Shown here in pieces: positions 26,969-35,500 of a stretch of 64,000 nucleotides of DNA. Position numbers and translations under genes: made by a program. Source of the stretch: Paludibacteraceae bacterium. Its GTDB lineage: Bacteria; Bacteroidota; Bacteroidia; Bacteroidales; Paludibacteraceae. Under the pieces are notes generated by a model. The model did no database searches. It was not told where the DNA came from and saw only the letters and a program-made list of their open reading frames with translations. How positions within the stretch are numbered: the first letter of the stretch is position 1; every line of letters begins with the position of its first letter. Where the stretch lies: contig JAFVDX010000038.1 in NCBI GenBank assembly GCA_017478225.1, forward strand, positions 62,001 to 126,000, read 5' to 3'.

Positions 26969-28990
26969 ATGAGACTAATCAAGTACATATCAGTTTTACT
27001 CTTTTCTTGTTTCTTTACATTAAGCGCACATGCACAACTTAATACCGATCGACTTACATCCATTGGACGCAATGCGCTCTACTTCGACGATTATGTACTC
27101 TCTATTCAATACTTTAATCAAGTAATTCGTATCAAACCATATCTTGCTGAACCTTATTTATATCGTGCTATTGCAAAGATTCAACTTGGCGATATGGCGG
27201 GTGCTGAGAAAGACTGCAGCGCAGCCATCAAGAATAATCCGTTCCTCCCCGGTGCCTACTATACCCGAGGTTTTGTACGCCTGCAACTCAAACGATACAG
27301 CGAAGCAGAAGCCGACTTTTCTGAAGCACTAATTTTCTCACCTGAAAACCGAACCTACATATTACTCAGAGCCGATGCACGCGCAGAACAACAGAATTTC
27401 GACAATGCTCTGCAAGACATTGATTATCTGCTCAAACGAAAGCCGCAAAACGCTTCTATCATATTTGAAAAAGGAGTGATTTGCATGGCTAAAAAAGATA
27501 CAATCTGCGCTCATAACTGCTTCACACAAGCAACTCAATACGATGGTCAAAACCCTTCTAACTGGTCTGCTCTTGGCCTAACCGACATGCTTCTCAACAA
27601 AGAAGACGATGCCTTGCTGCATCTAACCCAAGCCATCAACTTAGGTAGCCACTGGGCGGGCGACTATATCAATCGAGGCATCATATTCTATAAAAAGAAC
27701 AACTTCCGCGGCGCGCTAACCGACTACGATAAAGCAATAGAACTCAGCCCCGCAGATCCACAATGCTACTATAACAGAGGCATTCTGCGCGCCGAATTAG
27801 GAGACTACAACAATGCACTCGAAGACCTCTGTTCTGCCATCGACAAAGCCCCCGAAAAAACAGAGATGCGATACCAGCGAGGACTTGTTTACTTGCAACT
27901 CGCACAATGGACTGCAGCCAAAGCAGATTTCGATTCCTTAATTAGCAGATACCCATATTTCTTACCATCATACTACCTTGCGGCTCAGGCAGCAACCGCT
28001 CTTGACGACCCCAAAACGGCTTTCTTATACCAGAAAAAAGCACATGAACTGGAAGAAAATAAAGAAGAAATAATCAAACAACAAAAAGTAAATACCAATG
28101 TGCAATTAGCACAATCACAACCGCAGAAACGAGACAGAAGAAAAGAATTCTCACAACGCGCGGCGCAAAATCAAAACGAACAAACCGACGACAAACAATA
28201 CAACAGTCAGTCGAGAGGAAGCGTCCAAAAACGCTATACCGATGTTGTCAACGAACCAAATATAGTACTCTCATACTACTCGCAGAATCAACCACTTAGA
28301 CGAACTAATTATTTTCATTATGTAGTTGATGACTACAACAAACAGCATCTTCTACCCTCCCCACTCAGATTTACCCTACAAGAAATTCCTCTCACAGCCG
28401 AACTCGTAAACCAACATTTTGATGCTATCAACCGCATTTCCGAACAAATAGACAAAATATCTCCACTTATTGTACCCAACCAAGAAAATCAACAATTTAG
28501 CGAACTCTATTTTGCCAGAGCAGTGGAATTTGCACTCGTACAAGACTATTCATCCGCCATCGATGATTGTACACGGGCAATCAGACTCAATAGCAAACAT
28601 ACTATTGCATATTTTTGTAGAGCCAATTGGAGATATAAATTGCTTGAATATCAAAGAAGCACAGGAGAAATATACGACAAAGAACAAGATAGCAAACTCA
28701 GTTTCGAAATGCTTCTTAGAGACCTCGACCAAGTAATTCACCTGCAAAAAGACTTCTCATTTGCATACTACAACAAAGCCAACATGCTCTGCATGCAAAA
28801 AGACTATAAAGCCGCTATCGAATACTATACCTATGCCATCAACCAAGACCAAGACTTTGCCGAAGCCTACTTCAACAGAGGACTCACACGCATCTATATC
28901 GAACAAACAGAAGAGGGACTGCAAGACCTCAGCAAAGCAGGAGAATTAGGTATTTATCAGGCATATAACTTAATTTCAAGATTCCAATAA
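26969..28990 (+). CDS. Secreted/periplasmic TPR-repeat protein
   Basis: The 673-residue product has a signal peptide (residues 1-23, ending AHAQ). At least seven to eight TPR motifs follow in residues about 35-360 (for example YYNRGILRAELGDYNNALEDL), then a charged Gln/Lys/Arg-rich linker (about 370-430), a middle region, and three more TPR units after residue 510 (YYNKANMLCMQKDYKAAIEYY). TPRs mediate protein-protein contacts; no partner is evident. It is followed after 2 bases by a TraB/GumN-family gene, so the pair probably acts together at the envelope. Confidence 0.88.
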   Translation: MRLIKYISVLLFSCFFTLSAHAQLNTDRLTSIGRNALYFDDYVLSIQYFNQVIRIKPYLAEPYLYRAIAKIQLGDMAGAEKDCSAAIKNNPFLPGAYYTRGFVRLQLKRYSEAEADFSEALIFSPENRTYILLRADARAEQQNFDNALQDIDYLLKRKPQNASIIFEKGVICMAKKDTICAHNCFTQATQYDGQNPSNWSALGLTDMLLNKEDDALLHLTQAINLGSHWAGDYINRGIIFYKKNNFRGALTDYDKAIELSPADPQCYYNRGILRAELGDYNNALEDLCSAIDKAPEKTEMRYQRGLVYLQLAQWTAAKADFDSLISRYPYFLPSYYLAAQAATALDDPKTAFLYQKKAHELEENKEEIIKQQKVNTNVQLAQSQPQKRDRRKEFSQRAAQNQNEQTDDKQYNSQSRGSVQKRYTDVVNEPNIVLSYYSQNQPLRRTNYFHYVVDDYNKQHLLPSPLRFTLQEIPLTAELVNQHFDAINRISEQIDKISPLIVPNQENQQFSELYFARAVEFALVQDYSSAIDDCTRAIRLNSKHTIAYFCRANWRYKLLEYQRSTGEIYDKEQDSKLSFEMLLRDLDQVIHLQKDFSFAYYNKANMLCMQKDYKAAIEYYTYAINQDQDFAEAYFNRGLTRIYIEQTEEGLQDLSKAGELGIYQAYNLISRFQ

Positions 28991-28992
28991 TT

Positions 28993-29868
28993 ATGGCAAT
29001 ACACAAAAAAATATATCTTCTACTCTTTACTTTGGGTATCATCATACCCTCTCATGCACAACTTCTTTATGAGATTTCCGGCAATGGAATAAAGCAGAAA
29101 TCATACCTCTTTGCTACTAACCGACTTACCGACATCCAGTTCCTCGACTCTATACCCAATCTCTTCAAAGTATATGGCAAATGCAATAAGATAATAACAG
29201 AGATGTCAATCCATGATTTTGAAGCACAAAAAGCACTTCAACAAGCGGCCCTCCTGCCCGACAGCATCACGCTTCGACAACTCTACTCTTTCGACGAATA
29301 CAGACTCTTGCAAGACGCATTTATGCTTAATGCTAAACTCGATTTAAACAAACTCGGAAGAATGAAACCAGCATACCTGCTTGAAATATACCGAACAGAA
29401 TTACTTCATAAGAAATTAAATTACGACGAAAACCGCTCTTCAGAAAATTTCTTCCAAACAGTGGCCATGCAACAAGGTATTCCTGTCCTTCCATTAGACA
29501 ATACCGGAGAAGCCATTTACATGATTTTCGACCGCGAACCTCAAGACTGGCAACAAAAACAATTGCTACAAATAGTAAAATTTCCCGAAAGAGAAATACA
29601 ATTAGAAAAACGCATCAAGCACTTCTACCAAAACGGACTCCTCAACGAACTCTCATACGAAGTTAGTATGCCCGACAACCTGAGCACATTATCCTATTCC
29701 GACTGCAAAGTCTTCTGGCAACGCAACCTCACATGGGTAAAGCGACTTCGACCATATTTAGAAGAAGGCAACTGCCTTATTTGCCTTAATGCACTTTATC
29801 TTGGAGGCGACAACGGACTGATTGCACTCCTCAAAAATGCAGGGTATAAAGTAAAAAAATATAATTGA
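28993..29868 (+). CDS. TraB/GumN family protein
   Basis: The 291-residue protein has a signal peptide (cleaved after SHAQ near residue 23). It has the family's architecture: LLYEISGNGIKQKSYLFAT at the N-terminus, a helical middle (LDLNKLGRMKPAYLLEIY) and a C-terminal ECLICLNALYLGGDNGLIALLKNAGY-like block (LNALYLGGDNGLIALL). The usual GTxH motif near the N-terminus appears as FATNRLTD, lacking the histidine, and the terminal GxxHLxG histidine is replaced by tyrosine (LYLGG), so the putative metal-dependent protease-like site may be lost. Tandem to the TPR gene with a 2-base gap. Confidence 0.75.
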   Translation: MAIHKKIYLLLFTLGIIIPSHAQLLYEISGNGIKQKSYLFATNRLTDIQFLDSIPNLFKVYGKCNKIITEMSIHDFEAQKALQQAALLPDSITLRQLYSFDEYRLLQDAFMLNAKLDLNKLGRMKPAYLLEIYRTELLHKKLNYDENRSSENFFQTVAMQQGIPVLPLDNTGEAIYMIFDREPQDWQQKQLLQIVKFPEREIQLEKRIKHFYQNGLLNELSYEVSMPDNLSTLSYSDCKVFWQRNLTWVKRLRPYLEEGNCLICLNALYLGGDNGLIALLKNAGYKVKKYN

Positions 29869-29917
29869 CAACCACATAGTTATCAATTATATTCTTTTAT
29901 TATCTTATTTTTCTTTC

Positions 29918-31114
29918 TTATCTTATGCTTCTATATTGCTCATGCAACTCATGCGCTTGACGCATCGCAGCCTCGTTATTTACATCAATCAATTCAGCAG
30001 GCAATTCAGGCACCTTCACACGAGTACCAATAGTTATCAGATTGGGATTCTGAATATTGTCCTTATTGGCTTCATAAATATATACCCAGAAATCAGGAGC
30101 GCCATAGTATTTCCTTGAAAGCCATGCCAAACGACTACCAGGTGTCAAGGTTTCTGTTGCAATGAATTTATCATACACTCTTTCCGGCAACTCATACACA
30201 GCCTCTGCAGGTTCATCATTTGCCTCTACTACAACATCTATTTGCTCTACTTTCTTATCCTCAACTCTACCAAACAAATTATTTGCCCATGCCGACAACT
30301 TATTCTGCAAGAAGAAATAACATAATATCAATATCAAACAGAAAACAAGCACTGTAATCAAACCCGTCCATAACCATGAGCGAGATTTCTTCTTCTCCTG
30401 CTCCTCGTCTTCTAATGTATTGGTATCCTCGTTATTTACATCTATAGGCGCTGTTGCCTGACTAACTACTTCTTCTGTAGTCTCATTCACTTTGTTTTTG
30501 TTCTTGTTTTTCATATCTTCATTTTCTTTTATTTGCTCATCTCTTTCTGCCGTTTGCATACTTGCTGTTTGCATACTTGCAGCCACAGACCTTTCACTAT
30601 CCTGTTCCTCCACTACTTCCTCTTGCTCTTCCTTTTGCTCTTGCTTTTGTTCTCCATCACCATCATTCTCCGGCTCCACTTCCTTGTCAAATCCGGCAAT
30701 TATATCCTTTATCTCTTCAGCCTGCTCACCCAAACGCCTAATAGGATCATTTTCCGGCGATCCCGGCTTCTCTACTTCCTGCAAAGTCCCATCTTCTGAA
30801 ATTACCTTCACTTCCAAATCTGCATACGGGGCGTTTACTTTGTCTCGTAATCCTGACTCTGGCGTAAAAACCACCTTATTATAACCCTCTATTACTATAG
30901 ACTCACCCGTCTGAACATTCACACTTCTACGAGACTCTATCTTCTGCAAACGGAAAACACCTAAACCACCTACTCGCACCTGACCATCCTGCTTCAAACC
31001 ATCTACTATCGTGGGAAACAAAGCCGACAAAAAGTCATTTACCTTTTGCTCACTTATGCCCATCTGCTCCGCAATCTTCTTGCGCAAACCAACTATTGTA
31101 ATCTTCTCGTTCAT
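29918..31114 (-). CDS. HU-like domain fused to a membrane segment and LysM domain
   Basis: The 398-residue protein starts with an HU-like DNA-binding fold (residues 1-90, KITIVGLRKKIAEQMGISEQ, VRVGGLGVFRL). A long acidic, Glu/Gln-rich segment follows (about 105-245), then one membrane helix (247-269), and finally a C-terminal LysM-like domain (LTPGSRLAWLSRKYYG...NLITIGTRVKVPEL). The topology would place the HU part in the cytoplasm and the LysM part facing peptidoglycan. It lies 8 bases after a classical HU gene. Similar HU-LysM or HU-SPOR fusions exist in Bacteroidales; their role is not settled. Confidence 0.85.
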   Translation of the reverse strand: MNEKITIVGLRKKIAEQMGISEQKVNDFLSALFPTIVDGLKQDGQVRVGGLGVFRLQKIESRRSVNVQTGESIVIEGYNKVVFTPESGLRDKVNAPYADLEVKVISEDGTLQEVEKPGSPENDPIRRLGEQAEEIKDIIAGFDKEVEPENDGDGEQKQEQKEEQEEVVEEQDSERSVAASMQTASMQTAERDEQIKENEDMKNKNKNKVNETTEEVVSQATAPIDVNNEDTNTLEDEEQEKKKSRSWLWTGLITVLVFCLILILCYFFLQNKLSAWANNLFGRVEDKKVEQIDVVVEANDEPAEAVYELPERVYDKFIATETLTPGSRLAWLSRKYYGAPDFWVYIYEANKDNIQNPNLITIGTRVKVPELPAELIDVNNEAAMRQAHELHEQYRSIR

Positions 31115-31122
31115 AATAGCAT

Positions 31123-31395
31123 TTATTTAATCTCTTGCTTCAAATTACTCGACTGCTTAAACACCACTTGGCGCTTCTGAGGTATTAGCGATTTCACACC
31201 CGTCTGCGGATGAACCATCACGCGCTCTCGACGCTCACGCACCTCAAAATCTCCAAACTGACGAACATGCACCGTATTGCCTTCTGCCAACTCGTCTGTC
31301 ATCACCGCTGACAAACGGCTCAACATATCACCCACCTCACGCTGAGTCATCCCTGTCTTTGCCGACATGCTAACCAATAATTCTTTCGAAGTCAT
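31123..31395 (-). CDS. HU family DNA-binding protein
   Basis: The 90-residue protein has the HU/IHF fold: helical dimerisation part (ELLVSMSAKTGMTQREVGDMLSRL) followed by the beta arms (VHVRQFGDFEVRERRERVMVHPQTG) and a closing helix (VVFKQSSNLKQEI). It is normal in length and precedes the HU-LysM gene by 8 bases, so both HU-fold proteins are likely made from one transcript. Confidence 0.93.
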   Translation of the reverse strand: MTSKELLVSMSAKTGMTQREVGDMLSRLSAVMTDELAEGNTVHVRQFGDFEVRERRERVMVHPQTGVKSLIPQKRQVVFKQSSNLKQEIK

Positions 31396-31443
31396 AACTA
31401 TTCTTTTTCTCTTTTATTCTTTTCTATTAAAATCTGTCACCAA

Positions 31444-32550
31444 TCAATTCTTAAACAAACGAGGTAAAAAATCTACCAAATACCTGCGCCAATTCGACCA
31501 CTCATGACCACCCGCCGACTCATTATATATATAACCAATCCCCTTCTCATCAAGCATTTTCCTAAACGCTTTGTTCTCGTCATACAAAAAATCATCTTTA
31601 CCTATCGATATATAATACAGCGCAGGAGGAGTTTGAAACTGACGAACTAAATCCTTTTCTATATTTCTATACACACGAGATTTACCATCTGTCCGATATG
31701 TGGCTGAAAACAACCCCACATAATCAAACATCATATTGTAAAAATGACTTATATGATACGCAAAATAACCACCTCTTGATAGCCCCGCTATCGCACGAGA
31801 GTTCTTTCGCGTCAATACCCTATACTGTTTCTCCACCTGATTGACTAAATTCCCAAAATTCTCCTCAAACTTCCCGTCCATCATCCTCATCGTTGTCCCC
31901 ATCATGTTCCACGACTCCTCTATACCACTTTTTTCTGGAGATTCTTGTTGCCAATAATTACAATTCGGCATTATTATTATCAATTCTTTTGACCTGCCTT
32001 GCGATATCAGATTATCAGCAATCTGTGCAACACGCCCCAAATCTCTCCATGCCAAACAATCACCACCGGTGCCATGCAACAGATAAAGTACAGGATAATA
32101 GCCCTTGCCCGTCTTATAAGATGGAGGCAAATACACCGTCATTGCATGCTGTCTGCCATCATCAGTCAAATACCAACTCTGCTCCACTATCCCATGCTCC
32201 ACATCCGAAGTCTTATACAAATCTGCACCTTCTCCACCTACTATCAAATAACTATATCTACGATTACAATCTCTTACTACTAACAGATTATCAGGATCCA
32301 AAGTCTCTACGCCATCTATAGTATATGTATATGTGTACATATCCGGCTGCAATCCGGACAACTCTGCCGAAAACTCACCCCTATCAGCCTTTTCCATCTC
32401 CACATGCTTACCCGCAATATTCACTATTACTTTCTTCGCCAACAAACTATGATAACAAAACCTCACATTTCCGTCCGCATTTACATCTACACTACCACTC
32501 GCACATACAACTGCAGCAAACAACCAACATATTAATAGCGACCTTTTCAT
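31444..32550 (-). CDS. Secreted esterase (esterase D/feruloyl esterase-like) with N-terminal E-set domain
   Basis: The 368-residue protein has a signal peptide (residues 1-19) and a beta-sandwich E-set/CBM48-like part (about 25-105, FCYHSLLAKKVIVNIAGKHV). An alpha/beta-hydrolase of the esterase D group follows: YPVLYLLHGTGGDCLAW, nucleophile Ser in AGLSRGGYFAY, and a terminal His in GGHEWSNWRRY. Related Bacteroidetes enzymes remove acetyl or feruloyl groups from plant polysaccharides. The neighbours do not name the substrate. Confidence 0.85.
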   Translation of the reverse strand: MKRSLLICWLFAAVVCASGSVDVNADGNVRFCYHSLLAKKVIVNIAGKHVEMEKADRGEFSAELSGLQPDMYTYTYTIDGVETLDPDNLLVVRDCNRRYSYLIVGGEGADLYKTSDVEHGIVEQSWYLTDDGRQHAMTVYLPPSYKTGKGYYPVLYLLHGTGGDCLAWRDLGRVAQIADNLISQGRSKELIIIMPNCNYWQQESPEKSGIEESWNMMGTTMRMMDGKFEENFGNLVNQVEKQYRVLTRKNSRAIAGLSRGGYFAYHISHFYNMMFDYVGLFSATYRTDGKSRVYRNIEKDLVRQFQTPPALYYISIGKDDFLYDENKAFRKMLDEKGIGYIYNESAGGHEWSNWRRYLVDFLPRLFKN

Positions 32551-32617
32551 TTTCTTTTCTAATTAGTCTATTTAGCATTTCTAATAATTGTACAACCTTC
32601 ACATGCCTAATTATCTG

Positions 32618-33226
32618 CTATTTTTTCTTTTTCCTTCTTTTCTGATTACCCTTTCCCTGCTGCGACTGACCTTGAACCAGAGATTTAGAATTTGTCAATC
32701 TAAATTCCTCAAAATCACAATTCAACTTGCCCTCCGACAGTTTCTCAATATCATTTTTTATATGACTATCTTCCACATTATCACTATTCCACAACAAGGC
32801 ATCTTGCTTCATCCTATTGGCTATCATCACTATCATCGCCTTCTGCTTTTCCTTATCGCTCTCCTTGGCCGCCTCATCTATCATCTCTGTTAATATCTTC
32901 CCATAATGACGATACCTTATTCTATGCTCTGTATTATATGGCAACCTCTCAGGAGTATAACGCATCTCGCCTGCCATCGGACTACTAAAAGGCGAATCCA
33001 CATCCAACTTAAAATCGGACATCATCGCCAAATGGTCATACATCTTATGCTTCGACTCCTCATTGCGTAAATAAGGAAACAGATTGCTCATCGTGCGCAT
33101 TATTGCTTGCACACAACGAGTACGCTCTTCCTTATCTTCTATCGTAAGAGCATACTCAACCATGCGCTGGATATTACGCCCATATTCGGGCATCTTTATT
33201 GGACCTTCTTTTGCTGAATAATTCAT
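32618..33226 (-). CDS. DUF4290 domain protein
   Basis: The 202-residue protein begins with the conserved DUF4290 block (KMPEYGRNIQRMVEYALTIE, ending of first helix pair at NLFPYLRN) and has a basic C-terminus rich in Lys and Gln (GNQKRRKKKK). The family is restricted to Bacteroidetes, is usually single-copy and near housekeeping genes, and has no known function. It abuts the EEP-family gene upstream with no gap. Confidence 0.88.
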   Translation of the reverse strand: MNYSAKEGPIKMPEYGRNIQRMVEYALTIEDKEERTRCVQAIMRTMSNLFPYLRNEESKHKMYDHLAMMSDFKLDVDSPFSSPMAGEMRYTPERLPYNTEHRIRYRHYGKILTEMIDEAAKESDKEKQKAMIVMIANRMKQDALLWNSDNVEDSHIKNDIEKLSEGKLNCDFEEFRLTNSKSLVQGQSQQGKGNQKRRKKKK

Positions 33227-34303
33227 CTATTTCTTTTCTCTAACTAAATATATCATAGTCGGATAGTGGTCTCCATAACCACCAAAATCCCACACACCGG
33301 CTTTCAATGTACGACGAGGAGTTCCCTTATCCTTACCTTCCTGATATGTTAAGAAAGGCTTATTAAACACCTCAGCCTTCCAATAACTCCAATGTTTCCT
33401 GTCCGGCGTATTCGCTAAATTACCATTTATTATTATCTGATCAAACAAGTTCCAACCACCATTATAAGCCAATGTACCGGTTCCACTCTTCAGTATCTGC
33501 CAAAAACAATTATAAAAACCTTGAGGAGTAGCATCCTCGCGCTTTAATTTTGCCTCAAGCACATCTTTACAAGAATGATTATCAGGATCATCATTCAAGT
33601 CTCCCATTATAATTATCTTTGCTGACGGTTCTTTCAAATAAATAGAATCGCATATCTGACGAGTTAGCATCGCCGCAGTATCACGAGTAGGACGCGATGA
33701 CAACTCCCCACCATAACGCGAAGGCCAGTGATTAACTATTATATGCAACTTCTCACCATGCAAATAACCACTCACCAACAATTGCAAACGAGTCTTTACC
33801 ACACCACCATCTGCATAATGAGCCTTCAACTCATGACCCTTTATACTTACAGGCTTAAACTTATCAGGATTATACAAAAAACCTACATCCACACCACGAC
33901 GATCCGGACCCTCAAGCAATATAGGTATGTAATTCCTGTTATATTTAGCATTCACCTCATCCGCCAAATCTTGCAAACAACGCAAATTCTCCACCTCTGC
34001 CACACCAATACATGCAGGACCACCGGGAGTTACATCCTCACCCAAACGAGACACAGCGTACGCCATATTCTTTATCTTATAGTTGTATTTCACACCATCC
34101 CACTTCATTCCGCCATCCGGCAAATATTCATAATCGTTCTTGCCCTCATCATGGATAGTGTCAAACAAATTCTCCAAATTATAAAAAGCAATACACTCTA
34201 CTAAGTAAGAGCCTTTCAACACTTCATTCTTTGGAGTCTTCTTCGCATTTGCTATGCCCATCGACAATACAACAAGCAGCAACACATAAATTGTTCTTTT
34301 CAT
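33227..34303 (-). CDS. Secreted endonuclease/exonuclease/phosphatase (EEP) family protein
   Basis: The 358-residue protein has a signal peptide (residues 1-20, ending ANA). It has the EEP fold elements: FYNLENLFDT, ACIGVAEVENLRCLQDL, VNHWPSRYGGE, IIMGDLNDDPD, and a closing GDHYPTMIYL with the catalytic histidine. It probably hydrolyses phosphodiester or phosphate ester bonds in the periplasm or outside. It heads the minus-strand gene cluster and has a promoter 65 bases upstream. Confidence 0.9.
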   Translation of the reverse strand: MKRTIYVLLLVVLSMGIANAKKTPKNEVLKGSYLVECIAFYNLENLFDTIHDEGKNDYEYLPDGGMKWDGVKYNYKIKNMAYAVSRLGEDVTPGGPACIGVAEVENLRCLQDLADEVNAKYNRNYIPILLEGPDRRGVDVGFLYNPDKFKPVSIKGHELKAHYADGGVVKTRLQLLVSGYLHGEKLHIIVNHWPSRYGGELSSRPTRDTAAMLTRQICDSIYLKEPSAKIIIMGDLNDDPDNHSCKDVLEAKLKREDATPQGFYNCFWQILKSGTGTLAYNGGWNLFDQIIINGNLANTPDRKHWSYWKAEVFNKPFLTYQEGKDKGTPRRTLKAGVWDFGGYGDHYPTMIYLVREKK

Positions 34304-34367
34304 GATATTTTCTTTTAAGATTTATATTCTTTCACTATAGCAAACTTTTTTACAAGTTTTTAGGTTG

Positions 34368-34375
34368 CAAAAATA
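34368..34375 (-). promoter_or_regulatory. Bacteroidetes -7 box for the EEP/DUF4290/esterase/HU cluster
   Basis: The minus strand reads TATTTTTGCAACC, divergent from the ssb promoter 33 bases away. Confidence 0.6.
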
Positions 34376-34407
34376 ATACTTTCTTTTTGTATGTGCAAAT
34401 TATTTCG

Positions 34408-34415
34408 TACCTTTG
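34408..34415 (+). promoter_or_regulatory. Bacteroidetes promoter for ssb
   Basis: TACCTTTGCC with TTTG 18 bases upstream (34386-34389). The leader is about 85 bases. Confidence 0.75.
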
Positions 34416-34504
34416 CCGCCCGAAAGATAAAAGTTTGTTACTTTTTTTATAACCACAAACTTTTTAATTATTATTAACACTTTAATTTCAAACACTTTAC
34501 AACT

Positions 34505-34948
34505 ATGTCATCAGTAAACAAAGTAATTCTGATTGGTAATGTAGGAGGCGAGCCCGAAGTTCGCTACCTTGACAGAGGCGTAGCCATCGCTAACTTTAAT
34601 CTCGCTACAACTGAACGCGGCTATGTCATGCAAAACGGAACACAAGTGCCCGATCGCACCGACTGGCACAGTATCGTACTCTGGCGCAATCTCGCAGAAT
34701 GGGCTGAGAGATACTTACATAAAGGCATGAAAGTATATGTAGAAGGAAAACTACAAACAAGAAGTTGGGAAAAAGAAGGAGTAAGACGCTCTAAAACTGA
34801 GGTGATCGCTGAAAATGTACAAATCCTCTATCGCCCGCAAGAGTATCTGCAACCCAAACAAGACAACAACGCAACACAACAACAAGAGGAAATTCCTGAG
34901 GCTCCAGTAGCACCACAAGAAAACGAAGATAGCAATTTTGTGTTCTAA
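34505..34948 (+). CDS. ssb: Single-stranded DNA-binding protein
   Basis: The 147-residue protein has the SSB OB-fold (VNKVILIGNVGGEPEVRYLDRGVAIANFNLAT, shown by VNKVILIGNVGGEPEVRY, then DWHSIVLWRNLAEWAERYLHKG and VYVEGKLQTRSWEK). A Gln/Asn-rich linker follows and a terminal acidic tip, EDSNFVF, which deviates from the usual DDDLPF-type end but keeps the final Phe. It is single-gene, with its own promoter, and coats ssDNA in replication and repair. Confidence 0.96.
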   Translation: MSSVNKVILIGNVGGEPEVRYLDRGVAIANFNLATTERGYVMQNGTQVPDRTDWHSIVLWRNLAEWAERYLHKGMKVYVEGKLQTRSWEKEGVRRSKTEVIAENVQILYRPQEYLQPKQDNNATQQQEEIPEAPVAPQENEDSNFVF

Positions 34949-34994
34949 AACATGTAAAAATTAAACAAAATTTGCACAACTAAATATTTTGTTG

Positions 34995-35002
34995 TAATTT
35001 TG
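34995..35002 (+). promoter_or_regulatory. Bacteroidetes -7 box for acpP
   Basis: TAATTTTGCA, about 52 bases upstream of the acyl carrier protein start. Confidence 0.65.
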
Positions 35003-35054
35003 CACGCTTTTTCAGAAAAAATATCGAAAGTTTAACTTATAATAAATAATAATT

Positions 35055-35297
35055 ATGTCTGATATCGCTAAACAAGTAAAAGCCATCATCGTTGACAAAT
35101 TGGCTGCTGAAGAATCAAAAGTTACAGAAGACGCTAACTTCCAAAGCGATTTGAATGCTGATTCACTCGACACTGTAGAACTCATCATGGAATTTGAAGA
35201 CACCTTCGGCATCCAAATCCCTGACGAAGACACAGAGAAAATCTCTACCGTAGGCGAAGCCATTGCTTATATTGAGAACGCTGTTGCAGCTAAATAA
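35055..35297 (+). CDS. acpP: Acyl carrier protein
   Basis: The 80-residue acidic protein has the phosphopantetheine attachment Ser in [12 protein letters not shown] and a typical four-helix ACP sequence. It carries growing acyl chains in type II fatty acid synthesis. It precedes fabF, as is usual, but a terminator and an 8-bp repeat tract separate the two. Confidence 0.97.
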   Translation: MSDIAKQVKAIIVDKLAAEESKVTEDANFQSDLNADSLDTVELIMEFEDTFGIQIPDEDTEKISTVGEAIAYIENAVAAK

Positions 35298-35321
35298 TTA
35301 CGGCTTCCTCAATAAACTCAC

Positions 35322-35367
35322 AAAACGGTTCAGGAAGTAATCCTAAAGATGCTTTCAGAACCGTTTT
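35322..35367 (+). terminator. Terminator or attenuator between acpP and fabF
   Basis: Perfect 10-bp arms AAAACGGTTC (35322-35331) and GAACCGTTTT (35358-35367), followed by a T-rich stretch. I see no clear promoter between it and fabF, so partial read-through is likely. Confidence 0.8.
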
Positions 35368-35403
35368 CTACTTTTCAATATCATATTCGACATCTCAATA
35401 TAA

Positions 35404-35468
35404 CGAAATATCGAAATATCGTAATATCGAAATAACGGCATATCGAAATCTCGAAATCCCGAAATCTC
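35404..35468 (+). repeat. 8-bp tandem repeat, CGAAATAT-type
   Basis: Eight units in phase: CGAAATAT, twice, then variants CGTAATAT, CGAAATAA, CGGCATAT, CGAAATCT, CGAAATCC, CGAAATCT. It lies between the acpP terminator and fabF. Confidence 0.85.
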
Positions 35469-35500
35469 AACTATTAAAGCATATTCAATCTCTTATAATC

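Noticed and set aside
30492-30884. Cys/Ser/Phe-rich frame opposite the HU-LysM gene
   Set aside because: Antisense shadow of the acidic linker coding region; no promoter or homology.
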